Assembly (NCBI RefSeq): GCF_015999465.1
Contig: NZ_CP065534.1
Coordinates: 1,674,001 to 1,738,000, forward strand
From: Lonsdalea populi
Lineage (GTDB): Bacteria > Pseudomonadota > Gammaproteobacteria > Enterobacterales > Enterobacteriaceae
DNA length: 64,000 bases
Direction: 5' to 3'
Made by a program: the position numbers and the translations under genes
In this document: positions 30,701-39,084 of the stretch, piece by piece
How the letters are laid out: each line of letters starts with the position of its first letter
How positions within the stretch are numbered: position 1 is the stretch's first letter
The notes under the pieces: generated by a model
The model's database searches: none
What the model saw: only the letters and a program-made list of their open reading frames with translations
Told to the model about the DNA's origin: nothing

Positions 30701-31646
30701 CAAAAGCCTGAGCGCGCTGAAAGAGCAGCTCAAAGAGAAAGTGCAGGAGACGCTGTCCGCCGTGGCGGACGACGGCATCGAACAGAGCGACTTGCATATC
30801 TGGAGCTTCGGCGATCTACCCACTCGATACGAACAGAAACGCGGCGGCTACGCGGTCAAAGCCTATCCTGCGCTGGTGGACGAAAAGAACAGCGTGGCGA
30901 TCCGGTTATTCGATACGCCGCATCAGCAGCAGGAAACCATGTGGAAAGGGCTGCGTCGGTTGCTGTTACTGAATATTCCATCGCCGATCAAATACCTGCA
31001 TGAAAAGCTGCCGAACAAGGCGAAGCTGGGGCTGTACTTCAACCCTTACGGCAAAGTGCTGGACCTGATTGACGACTGCATCGCCTGCGGCGTGGACAAA
31101 CTGATCGCCGAGGCCGGCGGCCCGGTGTGGACCGAAGAGGGGTATCAGCGTCTGCATGATAAAGTCCGCGCGGAGTTGAACGATACGGTGGTCGACATCG
31201 CCAGTCAGGTGGAGAAGATCCTCACGGTGGTGTTCGCCATCAATAAACGTCTGAAAGGACGGGTGGATATGGCGATGGCGCTGGGGTTGAGCGATATCAA
31301 AAGCCAAATGAGCGGTCTGGTGTTCCGCGGCTTCGTCACGGAAAGCGGCTGGCAGCGACTGCCGGACGTCTTGCGTTACTTGAACGCGATCGAACGGCGG
31401 TTGGATAAGCTGGCGCAGGACGTCCACCGCGACCGCGCGCAGATGTTGAAGGTGGAGCAGGTGCGTCAGGCGTGGCAGCAGTGGTTGAACAAGCTGCCGC
31501 CGGATCGGCAGGAAGAGGAGGAGGTAAAAGCCATTCGCTGGATGATCGAGGAGCTGCGGGTCAGCTACTTTGCTCAGCAACTGGGCACGCCTTATCCAAT
31601 CTCCGATAAGCGCGTGCTGCAGGCGATGGCGCAGGTGGCGGAGTAA
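27759..31646 (+). CDS. hrpA: ATP-dependent RNA helicase HrpA
   Basis: A DEAH-box helicase, in E. coli linked to rescue of stalled ribosomes and fimbrial mRNA processing. This is the helicase, not the Hrp pilin of the same name. It has 1295 residues from a GTG start preceded by AAGGAACC; the length matches E. coli (1300). Walker A GETGSGKT is at 96-103, DEAH lies in IIIDEAHERSLNID, then come SATI and QRKGRCGR motif VI. The helicase-associated and OB-fold domains and the long C-terminal DUF3418 region follow (ending ISDKRVLQAMAQVAE). Stands alone. Confidence 0.97.
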   Translation: MKSQLTAFYPHINALMLRDQQRLRRRVQGALKVKNPEAQAAIAREIEADVATARQRVENRRASLQAIRYPDALPVSQKKDAIMKAIRDHQVVIVAGETGSGKTTQLPKMCLELGRGVTGLIGHTQPRRLAARTVADRIAAELDIPLGGTVGYKVRFNDQVGDNTLIKLMTDGILLAEIQQDRLLMQYDTIIIDEAHERSLNIDFILGYLRQLLPKRPDLKVIITSATIDPQRFSRHFDNAPIVEVSGRTFPVDVRYRPVVEEAEDSDRDQLQAIFDAVDELSHEGPGDILIFLSGEREIRDTADALTRRDLPNTEILPLYARLSHQEQNRVFQSHHGRRIVLSTNVAETSLTVPGIRYVIDPGTARISRYSYRTKVQRLPIEAISQASANQRKGRCGRVAAGVCIRLYSEQDFLSRPAFTDPEILRTNLASVILQMTSLGLGDIAAFPFVEAPDSRHIQDGVRLLEELGAIQTAENGHYRLSPLGRQLAQLPIDPRLARMVLEAQKTRCVREVMIVTAALSIQDPRERPLDKKQASDEKHRRFADKESDFMAFVNLWNYLQEQQKALSSSQFRRQCRTDFLNYLRVREWQDIYTQLRQAVKTLGLPVNSEPADYRSLHCALLTGLLSHIGQKDVEKPEFSGARNMRFSIFPASGLFKKPPKWTMVAELVETSRLWGRIAARIEPEWVEPLAQHLIKRSYSDPHWEKAQGAVIAQEKVTLYGLPIVAARKVNYGAIDPVVSRELFIRHALVEGDWRTRHAFFRANLKLMAEVEDLENKSRRRDILVDDETLFAFYDRRIPHDVVSSRHFDAWWKKAETDNPDLLNFEKTMLIKEGAGSISALDYPNFWQQGNLKLRLSYQFEPGADADGVTVHIPLPILNQVQDEGFEWQIPGVRRDLVIALIKSLPKPIRRSFVPAPNYAEAFLARAKPLERGLLDALERELRLMTGVTIPREEWHWEQVPEHLQITFRVIDEKNRPLREGKSLSALKEQLKEKVQETLSAVADDGIEQSDLHIWSFGDLPTRYEQKRGGYAVKAYPALVDEKNSVAIRLFDTPHQQQETMWKGLRRLLLLNIPSPIKYLHEKLPNKAKLGLYFNPYGKVLDLIDDCIACGVDKLIAEAGGPVWTEEGYQRLHDKVRAELNDTVVDIASQVEKILTVVFAINKRLKGRVDMAMALGLSDIKSQMSGLVFRGFVTESGWQRLPDVLRYLNAIERRLDKLAQDVHRDRAQMLKVEQVRQAWQQWLNKLPPDRQEEEEVKAIRWMIEELRVSYFAQQLGTPYPISDKRVLQAMAQVAE

Positions 31647-31666
31647 CGGCCGGCTACCGGACGCGG

Positions 31667-32509
31667 CTAAGCGTTGGGCTGGCTTAGCGTCCGGTTTTTC
31701 ATGCTCTGATAGGCCGTCTTGACCTCCTCCTCACCGTATTTCAGCTCCAGACGTTTTACCGTGAAATGTCCTTTTGCCATGTTTTGATAATGCCGGGTGA
31801 AGAGGGTATTGATGGTCGCGCCGCTGGCGGCGCCGATCACCGGTATGATCTGCGCCGCCATTTTTTGCGTCAGCGTCACGCCAAACCGGGCGGCGACCGC
31901 GTCAATCACCTTCGCCAGAATCGACGCCGCGTGGCGTGAACTCACCGTGCGCGTCGAACCTTTCTTGCTGACCAGCGCCATGAGCTCGCGCGACGCATGG
32001 CGAGTGATATCGGTCAGAATGGCCCGCGACGCGTAATAACCCGAGTCCGTTGGGTCCAGCGTCTTGTCTCGCCCGCCTAACGCAAAGACTTCCACACAGG
32101 CGCCTTTCACGTCTTCATCCGCCAGCGAAAACCCTTCGCTGCGGGCAATATCCGCCACCGCGCGCATCATGATGGCCGTGCTGATGGGCAGTTCCACCAG
32201 CAGTCCGGCAATCCCGAAGAATCCTGATACCGCGCCGGACGTGGCGGCGGCGATCCGGTGCAGCCCCTGTGACGGAGCGTGGTGCGGGTTATCCTCCAGC
32301 GTATAGAGCGCGGCATCCACCGCTTTATGCAGCGCGGCTCTGACGCTCTGCTGGATTTTGCGTTGCAGGCTCTGCGGTAGCCTCGCGAGGCTCCAGGTCA
32401 GCGGTTTTCCAATCACATCGGCAATTTGCAGCGTCAGCGCCGGGGCTTCCAGCAGCCTGACGGCCTGTTGGAGCGCACGCAGATCGTCGGGGTGTTCTAT
32501 GAGGGTCAT
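31667..32509 (-). CDS. EcsC family protein
   Basis: 280 residues resembling the EcsC protein family: an alpha-helical protein with a hydrophobic centre (ATSGAVSGFFGIAGLLVELP) and another near IIPVIGAASGATINTLFTRH. The family-typical DEDVKGACVEVFALGG segment is present. The biochemical role is unknown; in Bacillus, EcsC is associated with an ABC exporter, but no exporter is adjacent here. Converges on hrpA with 20 bp between. GGAGG-like spacing before the ATG is weak. Confidence 0.82.
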   Translation of the reverse strand: MTLIEHPDDLRALQQAVRLLEAPALTLQIADVIGKPLTWSLARLPQSLQRKIQQSVRAALHKAVDAALYTLEDNPHHAPSQGLHRIAAATSGAVSGFFGIAGLLVELPISTAIMMRAVADIARSEGFSLADEDVKGACVEVFALGGRDKTLDPTDSGYYASRAILTDITRHASRELMALVSKKGSTRTVSSRHAASILAKVIDAVAARFGVTLTQKMAAQIIPVIGAASGATINTLFTRHYQNMAKGHFTVKRLELKYGEEEVKTAYQSMKNRTLSQPNA

Positions 32510-32617
32510 GAGCAGCTCGCATAATGGCGGAGGGTGATCTAGGTGTAATAAATGATGCTGAAATATGCAACGTGGAGACGGTTGTTATCTGGCACGACCC
32601 AAGCTAGGCTAACCAGC

Positions 32618-32638
32618 TTTAAATGCAATTTAAATGCA
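32618..32638 (+). repeat. Two direct repeats TTTAAATGCA, 11-bp period
   Basis: TTTAAATGCA occurs at 32618-32627 and again at 32629-32638, one helical turn apart. They lie 31 bp before the ATG of the monooxygenase-like gene and between two divergent genes, a plausible operator. Confidence 0.6.
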
Positions 32639-32668
32639 TAAATATTCAATCGATACAGGAGTCATTTC

Positions 32669-32992
32669 ATGATAGTCAGAACCTGGCACGGTTGCGTTCC
32701 TCTCGAACACGCTGAGGGATTCGCCCGCCATTTACAGCGCACCGGCGTCGATCATGCGCGGAGCGTTCGCGGCAACCGCGGGGTGGAAGTGCAGCGGAGA
32801 AGCCAGGGAGCCTATGAGCACTTTTTTCTGGCGACTTACTGGTGCGACCTGCCTGCGATCAAGGTATTCGCAGGCAAAGACTATCCGCTGGCAGTCACTT
32901 ACCCCGACGACGAACAGTTCGGGCTGATCTCCGATCCTCTGGTGCTTCACCATGAGGTGGAGGCCATCCAGCCCCTGTTGCCGCAGACCTGA
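32669..32992 (+). CDS. Antibiotic biosynthesis monooxygenase-like (ABM) protein
   Basis: 107 residues of ferredoxin-like dimeric alpha/beta-barrel type. It starts IVRTWHGCVPLEHAEGFARH, continues HFFLATYWCDLPAIKVFAGK and ends with YPLAVTYPDDEQFGLISDP. The pattern fits small ABM-superfamily proteins, many of which act on quinones or reactive metabolites; the substrate is unknown. Its TGA is immediately followed by the reverse-complemented TGA of ydgD, so the two genes converge with no gap. Confidence 0.7.
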   Translation: MIVRTWHGCVPLEHAEGFARHLQRTGVDHARSVRGNRGVEVQRRSQGAYEHFFLATYWCDLPAIKVFAGKDYPLAVTYPDDEQFGLISDPLVLHHEVEAIQPLLPQT

Positions 32993-33808
32993 TCAAGGCG
33001 CCGGGCGTTGGGATAGTGCATTCAACGACTGGCGGATGGCCGGGACGGCGACCGCCTGATTATCCGCCCGATCCCGCTCGCTGGCGTCCGGCGCGGAGCT
33101 TTGGATCGCCACCAGCGCCCAGCTATCTGCGGTTTTCAGAATCAGCGGCGAGCCGCTGTCGCCGGGCAGGGTATCGCAGCGGTGCGTTAATACCGCCTGA
33201 TTTTTCCAACCGGTAATGAGGCAATCCTGATGCCGGTAGAGTGTATCGGGATGATCTTCGGGGTATCCGGCCTGCGTCACCTTGCGGTCCTCCTGTTTCA
33301 ACGCCGATTTCAGATCCTGCGCGGTCCCTTGCCACAGCGGCAGCGGGACGATGCCCGGCGGCGTTTTTTCCAGCCGGATCAGCGCGTAGTCCAGTGGCGC
33401 CGCCGAGGGGGGAACGATCCACCCGTCGCCGTCCGCCTTGAGCTGTTTCGCCAACCGTTTGTTGACTATCGCTTCCAGTTTGTGCGTTTCATATTTCCAT
33501 CCCGATGGCGTGGCGTGAAACCGCAGCGCCACCGGTTTGTCGGCCACGCCGGGCGGCGCCAACACGCAGTGTCCGGCGGTGAGCGCAAGGTGCGCAGAAA
33601 TCAGCGTTGCGGTGCAGAGATTGCCGCTGGCGGTTTCTACCTGACCAATGGCCTGCCATGGCCACTGCGCGGTATTCGGCACGGTATCGCGGTCATCATG
33701 GTTGAAGAACAGAATACGTTGCCGCTGCAGGACGTCTTTCGGCGGGGTCGCGTCGACGCCTGCCGATAACAGGGTGAAAGAACAGAGCAGCCAGGCCGAT
33801 ATGCGCAT
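32993..33808 (-). CDS. ydgD: Trypsin-like serine peptidase YdgD
   Basis: A secreted S1-family peptidase of 271 residues. I chose the ATG at 33808 because it starts a signal peptide (MRISAWLLCSFTLLSAGVDA); the upstream extension to 33883 looks spurious. Catalytic His is in LALTAGHCV, Asp in APLDYALIRL, Ser in DTLPGDSGSPL. Close to E. coli YdgD in order and content (GNLCTATLIS, QAGYPEDHPDTLYRHQ). The asr-ydgU-ydgD order is as in E. coli. In other bacteria a periplasmic protease processes Asr, which makes YdgD worth considering. Confidence 0.92.
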   Translation of the reverse strand: MRISAWLLCSFTLLSAGVDATPPKDVLQRQRILFFNHDDRDTVPNTAQWPWQAIGQVETASGNLCTATLISAHLALTAGHCVLAPPGVADKPVALRFHATPSGWKYETHKLEAIVNKRLAKQLKADGDGWIVPPSAAPLDYALIRLEKTPPGIVPLPLWQGTAQDLKSALKQEDRKVTQAGYPEDHPDTLYRHQDCLITGWKNQAVLTHRCDTLPGDSGSPLILKTADSWALVAIQSSAPDASERDRADNQAVAVPAIRQSLNALSQRPAP

Positions 33809-33982
33809 GAAATAATTCGCCTTTAACAAAAATTTTCTGTTAACAGTATGGTTAAATTCCCTGATTTTGGAAACGACGCACAAAATTCCGTACTGAACGG
33901 GGCCACGGTGTTTTGGCGTTGGTCGGCGGGCGATGAGGAAGGCGCTATCGGGGTGTTGAAAACGCTATCGTGTGATCGAAAG

Positions 33983-34066
33983 TTAAAGAAAAAAAAGCAT
34001 GATGATCAATGCGCCGAGCAGCAGAAGCGATAATACAATTTCAAAGGAGTAACGACTTAACATCAT
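33983..34066 (-). CDS. ydgU: YdgU-like 27-residue membrane protein
   Basis: A short frame of 27 codons, ATGATGTTAAGTCGTTACTC onward, ending in TAA at 33983-33985. A near-perfect ribosome site (GGAGGCAGG) stands just before the ATG. It begins MMLSRYSFEIVLSLLLL and the rest is one hydrophobic membrane segment. E. coli has an acid-induced small membrane protein gene, ydgU, directly after asr; this gene has the same place, size and character. An ATG three bases on could also be used. Confidence 0.8.
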   Translation of the reverse strand: MMLSRYSFEIVLSLLLLGALIIMLFFL

Positions 34067-34189
34067 CCTGCCTCCATGAAATCGACGCCCGTGAGATGGG
34101 GTGCCGGACGGTGGATAAACGCGCCATTGACTCAACATGATGAATCCGCTCGCTCAGTCATCTATTTTTTATATCAGACCGTTATTTCA

Positions 34190-34215
34190 AAATAGATCCC
34201 CGCTCGCGCGGGGAT
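34190..34215 (-). terminator. Terminator-like hairpin after asr
   Basis: Perfect 8-bp stem ATCCCCGC / GCGGGGAT with a 4-base loop at 34196-34215; on the minus strand CTATTTTGAA follows. It lies between asr and ydgU and may give partial termination, so that ydgU is reached by read-through. Confidence 0.65.
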
Positions 34216-34234
34216 TGAGTCAGGGACTGTGGTG

Positions 34235-34262
34235 TGACCTATGACCTATGACCTATGACTTA
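34235..34262 (+). repeat. Four 7-bp tandem repeats (TGACCTA)
   Basis: Three perfect TGACCTA units are followed by TGACTTA, whose last three bases are the reverse complement of the asr stop. On the minus strand the units read TAGGTCA after the stop and place stop codons in successive frames. Confidence 0.85.
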
Positions 34263-34610
34263 TGCAGCCGGAGTCGCTACGGCTTTTTTGGCTTTCTTCA
34301 CGTGTTTTTTAGCGGCCTGAGCTTTCTGTGCAGCCGGTTTTTTCATGTGTTTTTTCTTGGCAGCCTGCGCTTTCTGAGCCGGTGCTACCGCTTTTTTCTT
34401 AGCCGCTTTTTTCGTAGCCTGAGCTTTCTGCTCGGTTTCTTTCTTCGCCTGTTTTTTCACGTGTTTTTTGGCGTGGTCGGCTTTGGTCTGAGTGGTGGTG
34501 GTGGTAGTCGGTGCGTTTGCAGCAGGCGCGGTGGTGGTGTCAGCAGCAAAAGCTACGGAGGACAGACCCAGTGTTGCGCCAGCGATCATCACTAATACTT
34601 TATTCATCAT
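34260..34610 (-). CDS. asr: Acid shock protein Asr
   Basis: A periplasmic, intrinsically disordered and strongly basic protein needed for acid adaptation. The signal peptide is [22 protein letters not shown], cut before ADTTT. The mature part is Thr- and Ala-rich, then a series of lysine-rich repeats around [13 protein letters not shown], typical of Asr. A GAGGAA ribosome site precedes the first of two adjacent ATG codons. In E. coli asr is activated by RstA; here rstB ends only 72 bp upstream on the same strand, so both read-through and a dedicated promoter are possible. Confidence 0.94.
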   Translation of the reverse strand: MMNKVLVMIAGATLGLSSVAFAADTTTAPAANAPTTTTTTQTKADHAKKHVKKQAKKETEQKAQATKKAAKKKAVAPAQKAQAAKKKHMKKPAAQKAQAAKKHVKKAKKAVATPAA

Positions 34611-34682
34611 CAATTCCTCATTGTCCGTTTACGTTTCGAGCCACAGTAGTGGGCCGATGTAAGGAGCATAGGGAATGATGCG

Positions 34683-36035
34683 CTAGCGGTCTGTGAGTGT
34701 TTGGTTTCCGCGTGTAACCGTTTGTACACCGTTGGCCGTAAGGCTATCCGCCGCCGCGCTGGTGACGATAGGCCAGCGGAACGTCATTTTAGCGCCGCCC
34801 AACGCGCTGGGCTCCGCGCGGATGGTGCCGCCGTAAGCACGGACAATTGCGTGGACGATAGTGAGCCCCATTCCACAGCCGCCACCGCTGTTCTGTATGC
34901 CTGCTTCCAGGCGCACGAACGGCTCGAAGATGCTCTCCCGGTCCTGCGGCGCAATGCCGGGGCCGTCATCCTCTATCTGCAGACAGGCGACGCCGCGATC
35001 GAGCGTCAGCCCCACGCGAATGCTTTGTTGGCAAAAGCGCAGCGCGTTATTGACCAGATTATTCAGCACACGCTCCATCAAACGCAGGTCCACGTAGCCG
35101 AAGTGCTGATGGCGGGGCGCGTTCAGCTCCAGCCTCTTATCGGCATGGACCAGCCGAAAGTCTGCCATCCTCTGCTCCAACCACGCGGGCAGATCGATCT
35201 CTTCGAGATGCAACGTCACCTGAGGGCGGTCCAGCCGGGCATAGGTCAGCAGTTCGTCGATAAGAGACTCTAGCTGGCCGATATCCCGATGAATCGCCTC
35301 TTGCTCGTCTTCCGGCAGGTTTTCGCTCATCGCGAGACGATAACGCAGGCGCACCAGCGGCGTGCGCAGTTCGTGCGCGATGTTGTCGATGAGCTGTTTT
35401 TTACTGGCGATCAGCTGATTGAGGTTATCCGCCATCAGGTTGAATGCCACGCCGAGACGAAACAGGCTGGAGGTATCGTCGAAGTGGGTGCGCTCCTCCA
35501 GATGACCGTCACCGAGCCGCTGCGCCGCGGTTTCCAACTGCAACATTGCCTTCCAGTGCGGCCGCATCCACAGGAAGACCGGCAGCGCCAGAGAAAGCCC
35601 GATGATGACCAGCATCAGCAGGTTCAGCATCCGCATTTCGTGCAGGAAAAACAGGTAAGGAATCGGGCCGACCGCCAGCACATAGTGGCTGCGGGGGATG
35701 CGCTGAATGAAGGTGTATTCGTCGTCCAGCGCGATGATTTCGCCCTGCGTCAGGCGCTGCTGCGCCTTAGTGCCGAGCTTGTATTTGTTCATCGGCTCGA
35801 TATGCATTTTGAACGACAGATTGAGGTCCAACTGGCTGATGGTCTTGTGCCACTCACGCGGCGGCAGGGTGCGCAATTCGTTGCGGATCAGATAGAGCGA
35901 GCTTTTCATCAGGTCGTCCATCGACTGACGTCCCGCACGCTCAGCCGTGACCTTGTAGACCAACCCGACCAGCAGCGTCATGACCAGAAAGCTGGCGAAC
36001 AACAGGAGAAAGAACTGTATAAACAGTTTTTTCAT
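34683..36035 (-). CDS. rstB: Sensor histidine kinase RstB
   Basis: Inner-membrane kinase of the RstB/RstA two-component system, in E. coli tied to acid and low-magnesium (PhoP) responses. 450 residues. The first membrane helix is in MKKLFIQFFLLLFASFLVMT, a periplasmic domain runs to about 135, and the second helix is in MLNLLMLVIIGLSLALPVF. HAMP, then the phospho-acceptor His in IDNIAHELRTPLVRLR. N box NLVNNALRF, G boxes EDDGPGIAPQD and GCGMGLTIVH. The C-terminus is a little longer than in E. coli. Overlaps rstA by four bases. Confidence 0.95.
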   Translation of the reverse strand: MKKLFIQFFLLLFASFLVMTLLVGLVYKVTAERAGRQSMDDLMKSSLYLIRNELRTLPPREWHKTISQLDLNLSFKMHIEPMNKYKLGTKAQQRLTQGEIIALDDEYTFIQRIPRSHYVLAVGPIPYLFFLHEMRMLNLLMLVIIGLSLALPVFLWMRPHWKAMLQLETAAQRLGDGHLEERTHFDDTSSLFRLGVAFNLMADNLNQLIASKKQLIDNIAHELRTPLVRLRYRLAMSENLPEDEQEAIHRDIGQLESLIDELLTYARLDRPQVTLHLEEIDLPAWLEQRMADFRLVHADKRLELNAPRHQHFGYVDLRLMERVLNNLVNNALRFCQQSIRVGLTLDRGVACLQIEDDGPGIAPQDRESIFEPFVRLEAGIQNSGGGCGMGLTIVHAIVRAYGGTIRAEPSALGGAKMTFRWPIVTSAAADSLTANGVQTVTRGNQTLTDR

Positions 36036-36763
36036 GGCGCGTGGGTCTCCCAGGCGTTGGGCGCGAACAGATAACCCTTATTGCGGATGGTTTTGATGCG
36101 CACCGCTTCCGGCGCCGTGTCGTAAAGTTTTTTGCGCAGGCGGGAGATCGCCACATCAATGCTGCGATCCATGCCGTCGTAGCTGACGCCGCGCAGGTTT
36201 TTAAGCAGCGCGTCGCGGTCCATGATTTGTCCTGCATGGGTCGCCAATTGCCACAGCAGGTCGAAATCGGCCGTCGACAGGGGAATATCTTGGCCGGCCA
36301 GCAGAACCTGCCGGTTCACCGGATCGATGCATAGCAGGCCGAAGTTCAACGACTTGTGCACCTGTACCGGCGCGTTGGTTTCGCGCGTCGGCTGGGGCGA
36401 CGTGGCGTACTGCCGAAAATGCAGACGAAGACGCGCCAGCAGCACGGCGGGCGGGGTTGTTTTCAGGATGTAGTCGTCGGCGCCCATTTCCAGGGCGAGG
36501 ATATGATTCATGTCGCTGTCCAGCGAGGTCAGCAGTACGATGGGACCGGAGAAACAAGGACGCAGCTCCCGGCACAGCGTCATGCCGTCTTTGCCCGGTA
36601 GCATGATATCCAATAAGACCAGATCGGGTTTCTTTTGCGCGATAATCGCCAATGCGGTGTCGCCGCGCGGCTCGATATGCACATCGATATCGTGTTTGCC
36701 CAGATAGGCGGCGATCAGTTTTCCCACTTCGGGATCGTCTTCAGCAAAAACAATCTTATACAT
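36032..36763 (-). CDS. rstA: Response regulator RstA
   Basis: An OmpR/PhoB-family regulator of 243 residues. The receiver domain has the acidic pocket AEDD, phospho-acceptor Asp52 (LVLLDIMLPGKDG) and Lys in ILKTTPPA. The winged-helix C-terminal domain includes RSIDVAISRLRKKLYDTAPE and TIRNKGYLFAP. Known E. coli targets include asr, which lies in the same direction just past rstB. Promoter expected in the 237 bp before it; no clear PhoP box was seen. Confidence 0.95.
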   Translation of the reverse strand: MYKIVFAEDDPEVGKLIAAYLGKHDIDVHIEPRGDTALAIIAQKKPDLVLLDIMLPGKDGMTLCRELRPCFSGPIVLLTSLDSDMNHILALEMGADDYILKTTPPAVLLARLRLHFRQYATSPQPTRETNAPVQVHKSLNFGLLCIDPVNRQVLLAGQDIPLSTADFDLLWQLATHAGQIMDRDALLKNLRGVSYDGMDRSIDVAISRLRKKLYDTAPEAVRIKTIRNKGYLFAPNAWETHAP

Positions 36764-36959
36764 ACCTGCGAACTCTTTTTTTGTTATTCGGATACAGCAT
36801 AACGCGTGTCACTTTTTGTCACCATGCGCGAAGCGTAAGCGGGTGTTAAAAGCCGCCGGATGAACGCGGAGGGGTAAGACGCTTTACGAGCGAGGGATTA
36901 AGGAAAAAAAGCGTATTGAGGATGGATAAAGAAAAGCGTTGTCATTTGAGAAAGAAACC

Positions 36960-36982
36960 GAGCCAGCCTCGCGGCTGGCTCG
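36960..36982 (-). terminator. Hairpin terminator of dauA
   Basis: Nine-base-pair stem GAGCCAGCC / GGCTGGCTC with a four-base loop, followed on the minus strand by GGTTTCTTTCTC. It lies about 20 bases past the dauA stop. Confidence 0.7.
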
Positions 36983-37000
36983 GTGAACGGACCACGGCGG

Positions 37001-38716
37001 TCAGGCGGTCAGCGGAAGCGGCGTCAAGGGTGCCGCTTCAAGCGCCTGTTCCAGCGTCCGATAGAACGCCAGCCGGTTTTCTATCGGCACCACGTTGGCG
37101 CGAGCCAGCGTCTTCAACGGCTGGAATGGGATGTCGGTAATGAGCAGCCGCTTTTCGGGCGGCAGCAGTTCGATGAAACGTAACAGCGCGTTCAATCCAC
37201 CCGCATCCAGTACCGGCACGGCATCCCATTGCAGGACGACGGTCTGGTACTCGTTACTGCTGACCAATAGTTCGCCGAAGATACGCTCGGCGGCGGCAAA
37301 GAACAGCGGGCCGTTGATACGAATCACCAAACGCTGCCCTTGCACGGTGGCGGGTAGTTCGCTAAGGCGCGTCATTTTCGCTATCCGACGCATGAACAGG
37401 ATAGAGGCGAGAACGATGCCGACGGTGATTGCAATCACCATATCGAACAGCACCGTCAGGGCCAGGCACAGCACCATCACGATAATGTCGTCTTTCGGCG
37501 CATGACGCATCAGGTCGATAACTTTGTGTGCTTCGCTCATGTTCCAGGCGACCAACAGCAGCAACGAGGCCATCGCCGCCAGCGGCAGATAAGACAGCCA
37601 GGGCGCCAGCACCAGCAGCGCCAGGATCACCAGCAGCGCATGCACCACGGCCGAAATCGGCGACGTGGCACCGGCGCGCACGTTGGCGGCGGAACGGGCA
37701 ATTGCGGCCGTCGCGGTGATGCCCCCAAAGAATGGCGTCACAATGTTGCCGATACCCTGACCGATTAGCTCGGTATTGGAGTTGTGTTTGCGTCCGGTCA
37801 TACCGTCAAGCACCACGGCACAGAGCAGGGACTCGATCGCGCCGAGGATCGCCATGGAGAAGGCGGCGGGCAGCAGGGCGGAAACGGTGCTCCAGCTCAG
37901 GGGCACGACGCTGCCGTCACTCCCCGGCATATTCCACGGCAGGACGAACTGAGGCAGGATCGGTGGAATACCGTGTCCCGACGTGCCGTCAGCCAGCAGA
38001 TAGCTGAAACGTGAACCGATAGTAGCGACGTGAATGTCCACCAGCGACAGCAGACCCATCACCGTTGTCCCCGCTAATAGCGCAGGCAGATGACCGGGCA
38101 GGCGAATGCCGAGCTTGGGCCAAGTCACCAGCACGGCCAGCGTGACGATGCCGATCAGCGTATCGCCCAAGTGCATGGACGGCAGCGCGCTGCCCAGCGC
38201 CAGCACTTTTCCGACGTAATGCTCCGGCATCACCGGAATGGTCAGACCGAAGAAATCCTTGACCTGCATCGTGGCAATAGTGATCGCGATACCCGAGGTG
38301 AAGCCCAGAGTGACCGACACCGGAATATATTCAATCAGCCTCCCCATGCGACAGAGTCCGAGGATAAGCAGGAACACCCCGGAAAGCAGCGTGGCGATCA
38401 ACAGACCGGAAAGACCGAACTGCTGGGAGACCGGATAGAGAATGACGACGAACGCCGCCGTGGGGCCGGATACGCTGTAACGTGAGCCGCCGCATAACGC
38501 GGTGATCAGGCCGGCGACTGCGGCTGTATACAGGCCAAATTGAGGAGGAACGCCGCTGGCGATCGCCAGCGCCATCGCCAGGGGAATAGCAATAATGCCG
38601 ACGGTGATACCGGCGATAAAGTCTTGGGAAAAACGGTTGAACGTATATTTTTCCCGCCAGCAGGCGTCAAGAAACGCGCTGAACGGTTTAATGCCGTTAA
38701 ATAGGTATGATTTCAT
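37001..38716 (-). CDS. dauA: C4-dicarboxylate transporter DauA (SulP family)
   Basis: An inner-membrane SulP/SLC26 carrier that takes up succinate and related acids, mainly under acidic aerobic conditions. 571 residues. A transport domain of many helices (about 25-430) has the family signature [20 protein letters not shown] and [20 protein letters not shown]. The C-terminal STAS domain is about 440-560 ([20 protein letters not shown]). Follows E. coli DauA (YchM) closely. No operon partner. Confidence 0.94.
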   Translation of the reverse strand: MKSYLFNGIKPFSAFLDACWREKYTFNRFSQDFIAGITVGIIAIPLAMALAIASGVPPQFGLYTAAVAGLITALCGGSRYSVSGPTAAFVVILYPVSQQFGLSGLLIATLLSGVFLLILGLCRMGRLIEYIPVSVTLGFTSGIAITIATMQVKDFFGLTIPVMPEHYVGKVLALGSALPSMHLGDTLIGIVTLAVLVTWPKLGIRLPGHLPALLAGTTVMGLLSLVDIHVATIGSRFSYLLADGTSGHGIPPILPQFVLPWNMPGSDGSVVPLSWSTVSALLPAAFSMAILGAIESLLCAVVLDGMTGRKHNSNTELIGQGIGNIVTPFFGGITATAAIARSAANVRAGATSPISAVVHALLVILALLVLAPWLSYLPLAAMASLLLLVAWNMSEAHKVIDLMRHAPKDDIIVMVLCLALTVLFDMVIAITVGIVLASILFMRRIAKMTRLSELPATVQGQRLVIRINGPLFFAAAERIFGELLVSSNEYQTVVLQWDAVPVLDAGGLNALLRFIELLPPEKRLLITDIPFQPLKTLARANVVPIENRLAFYRTLEQALEAAPLTPLPLTA

Positions 38717-39084
38717 CTAAGACTAGGACCAACAAAATGAAAACAGATGGCGGGTCGGCAGGAGGCCCGTCGCGGGTTAAAGCATTACGATACGCCCATT
38801 GTTCAATGAAGATCCAGATATAAATCAATAGAAAAGCATTATGTATTACCTTTACTTCCTACTGGGACTTTTGGACATGCATCAAGGCTAACTCATTGAG
38901 CGCCAGCAAAAAATGCTTACCGCCGCGCGAACGGGATGAAGGCAATAAGCAGGAAAAAAGCACGTTGGCCGGCGCGAACGGGCTTATCGGGTAAAACCAG
39001 GGAAACCGTGAAGGGTCAGGCCGGAGAGTCGGGGAGCGGAAAAAGGGCATCGACGCATCGTGACGATGCCTTTTAAGGACGGGA
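38717..39084. other. Intergenic region dauA / chaA (368 bp)
   Basis: Contains the dauA promoter region at its left and the chaA terminator at its right. A frame of 63 codons (38859-39050, minus) has no family match and a skewed composition, so I do not call it. A 16-residue frame from 38841 (plus) begins MYYLYFLLGLL but has no good ribosome site. Otherwise nothing recognised. Confidence 0.45.
39040..39070 (-). terminator. Rho-independent terminator of chaA
   Basis: On the minus strand GGCATCG, an 11-base loop, CGATGCC and then CTTTTT. Located 15 bases past the chaA stop. Confidence 0.8.

Noticed and set aside
34611..34682. RstA box before asr
   Set aside because: The gap has TTACATCGG but not the second half of the known TACAT-N3-GTTACA pattern; not convincing enough to call.
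38841..38891. A 16-residue hydrophobic frame beginning MYYLYFLLGLL
   Set aside because: Too short and without a good ribosome site; kept only as a remark.
38859..39050. A 63-codon frame between dauA and chaA
   Set aside because: Pro/Phe/Ser-rich composition without a domain, and it abuts the chaA terminator.
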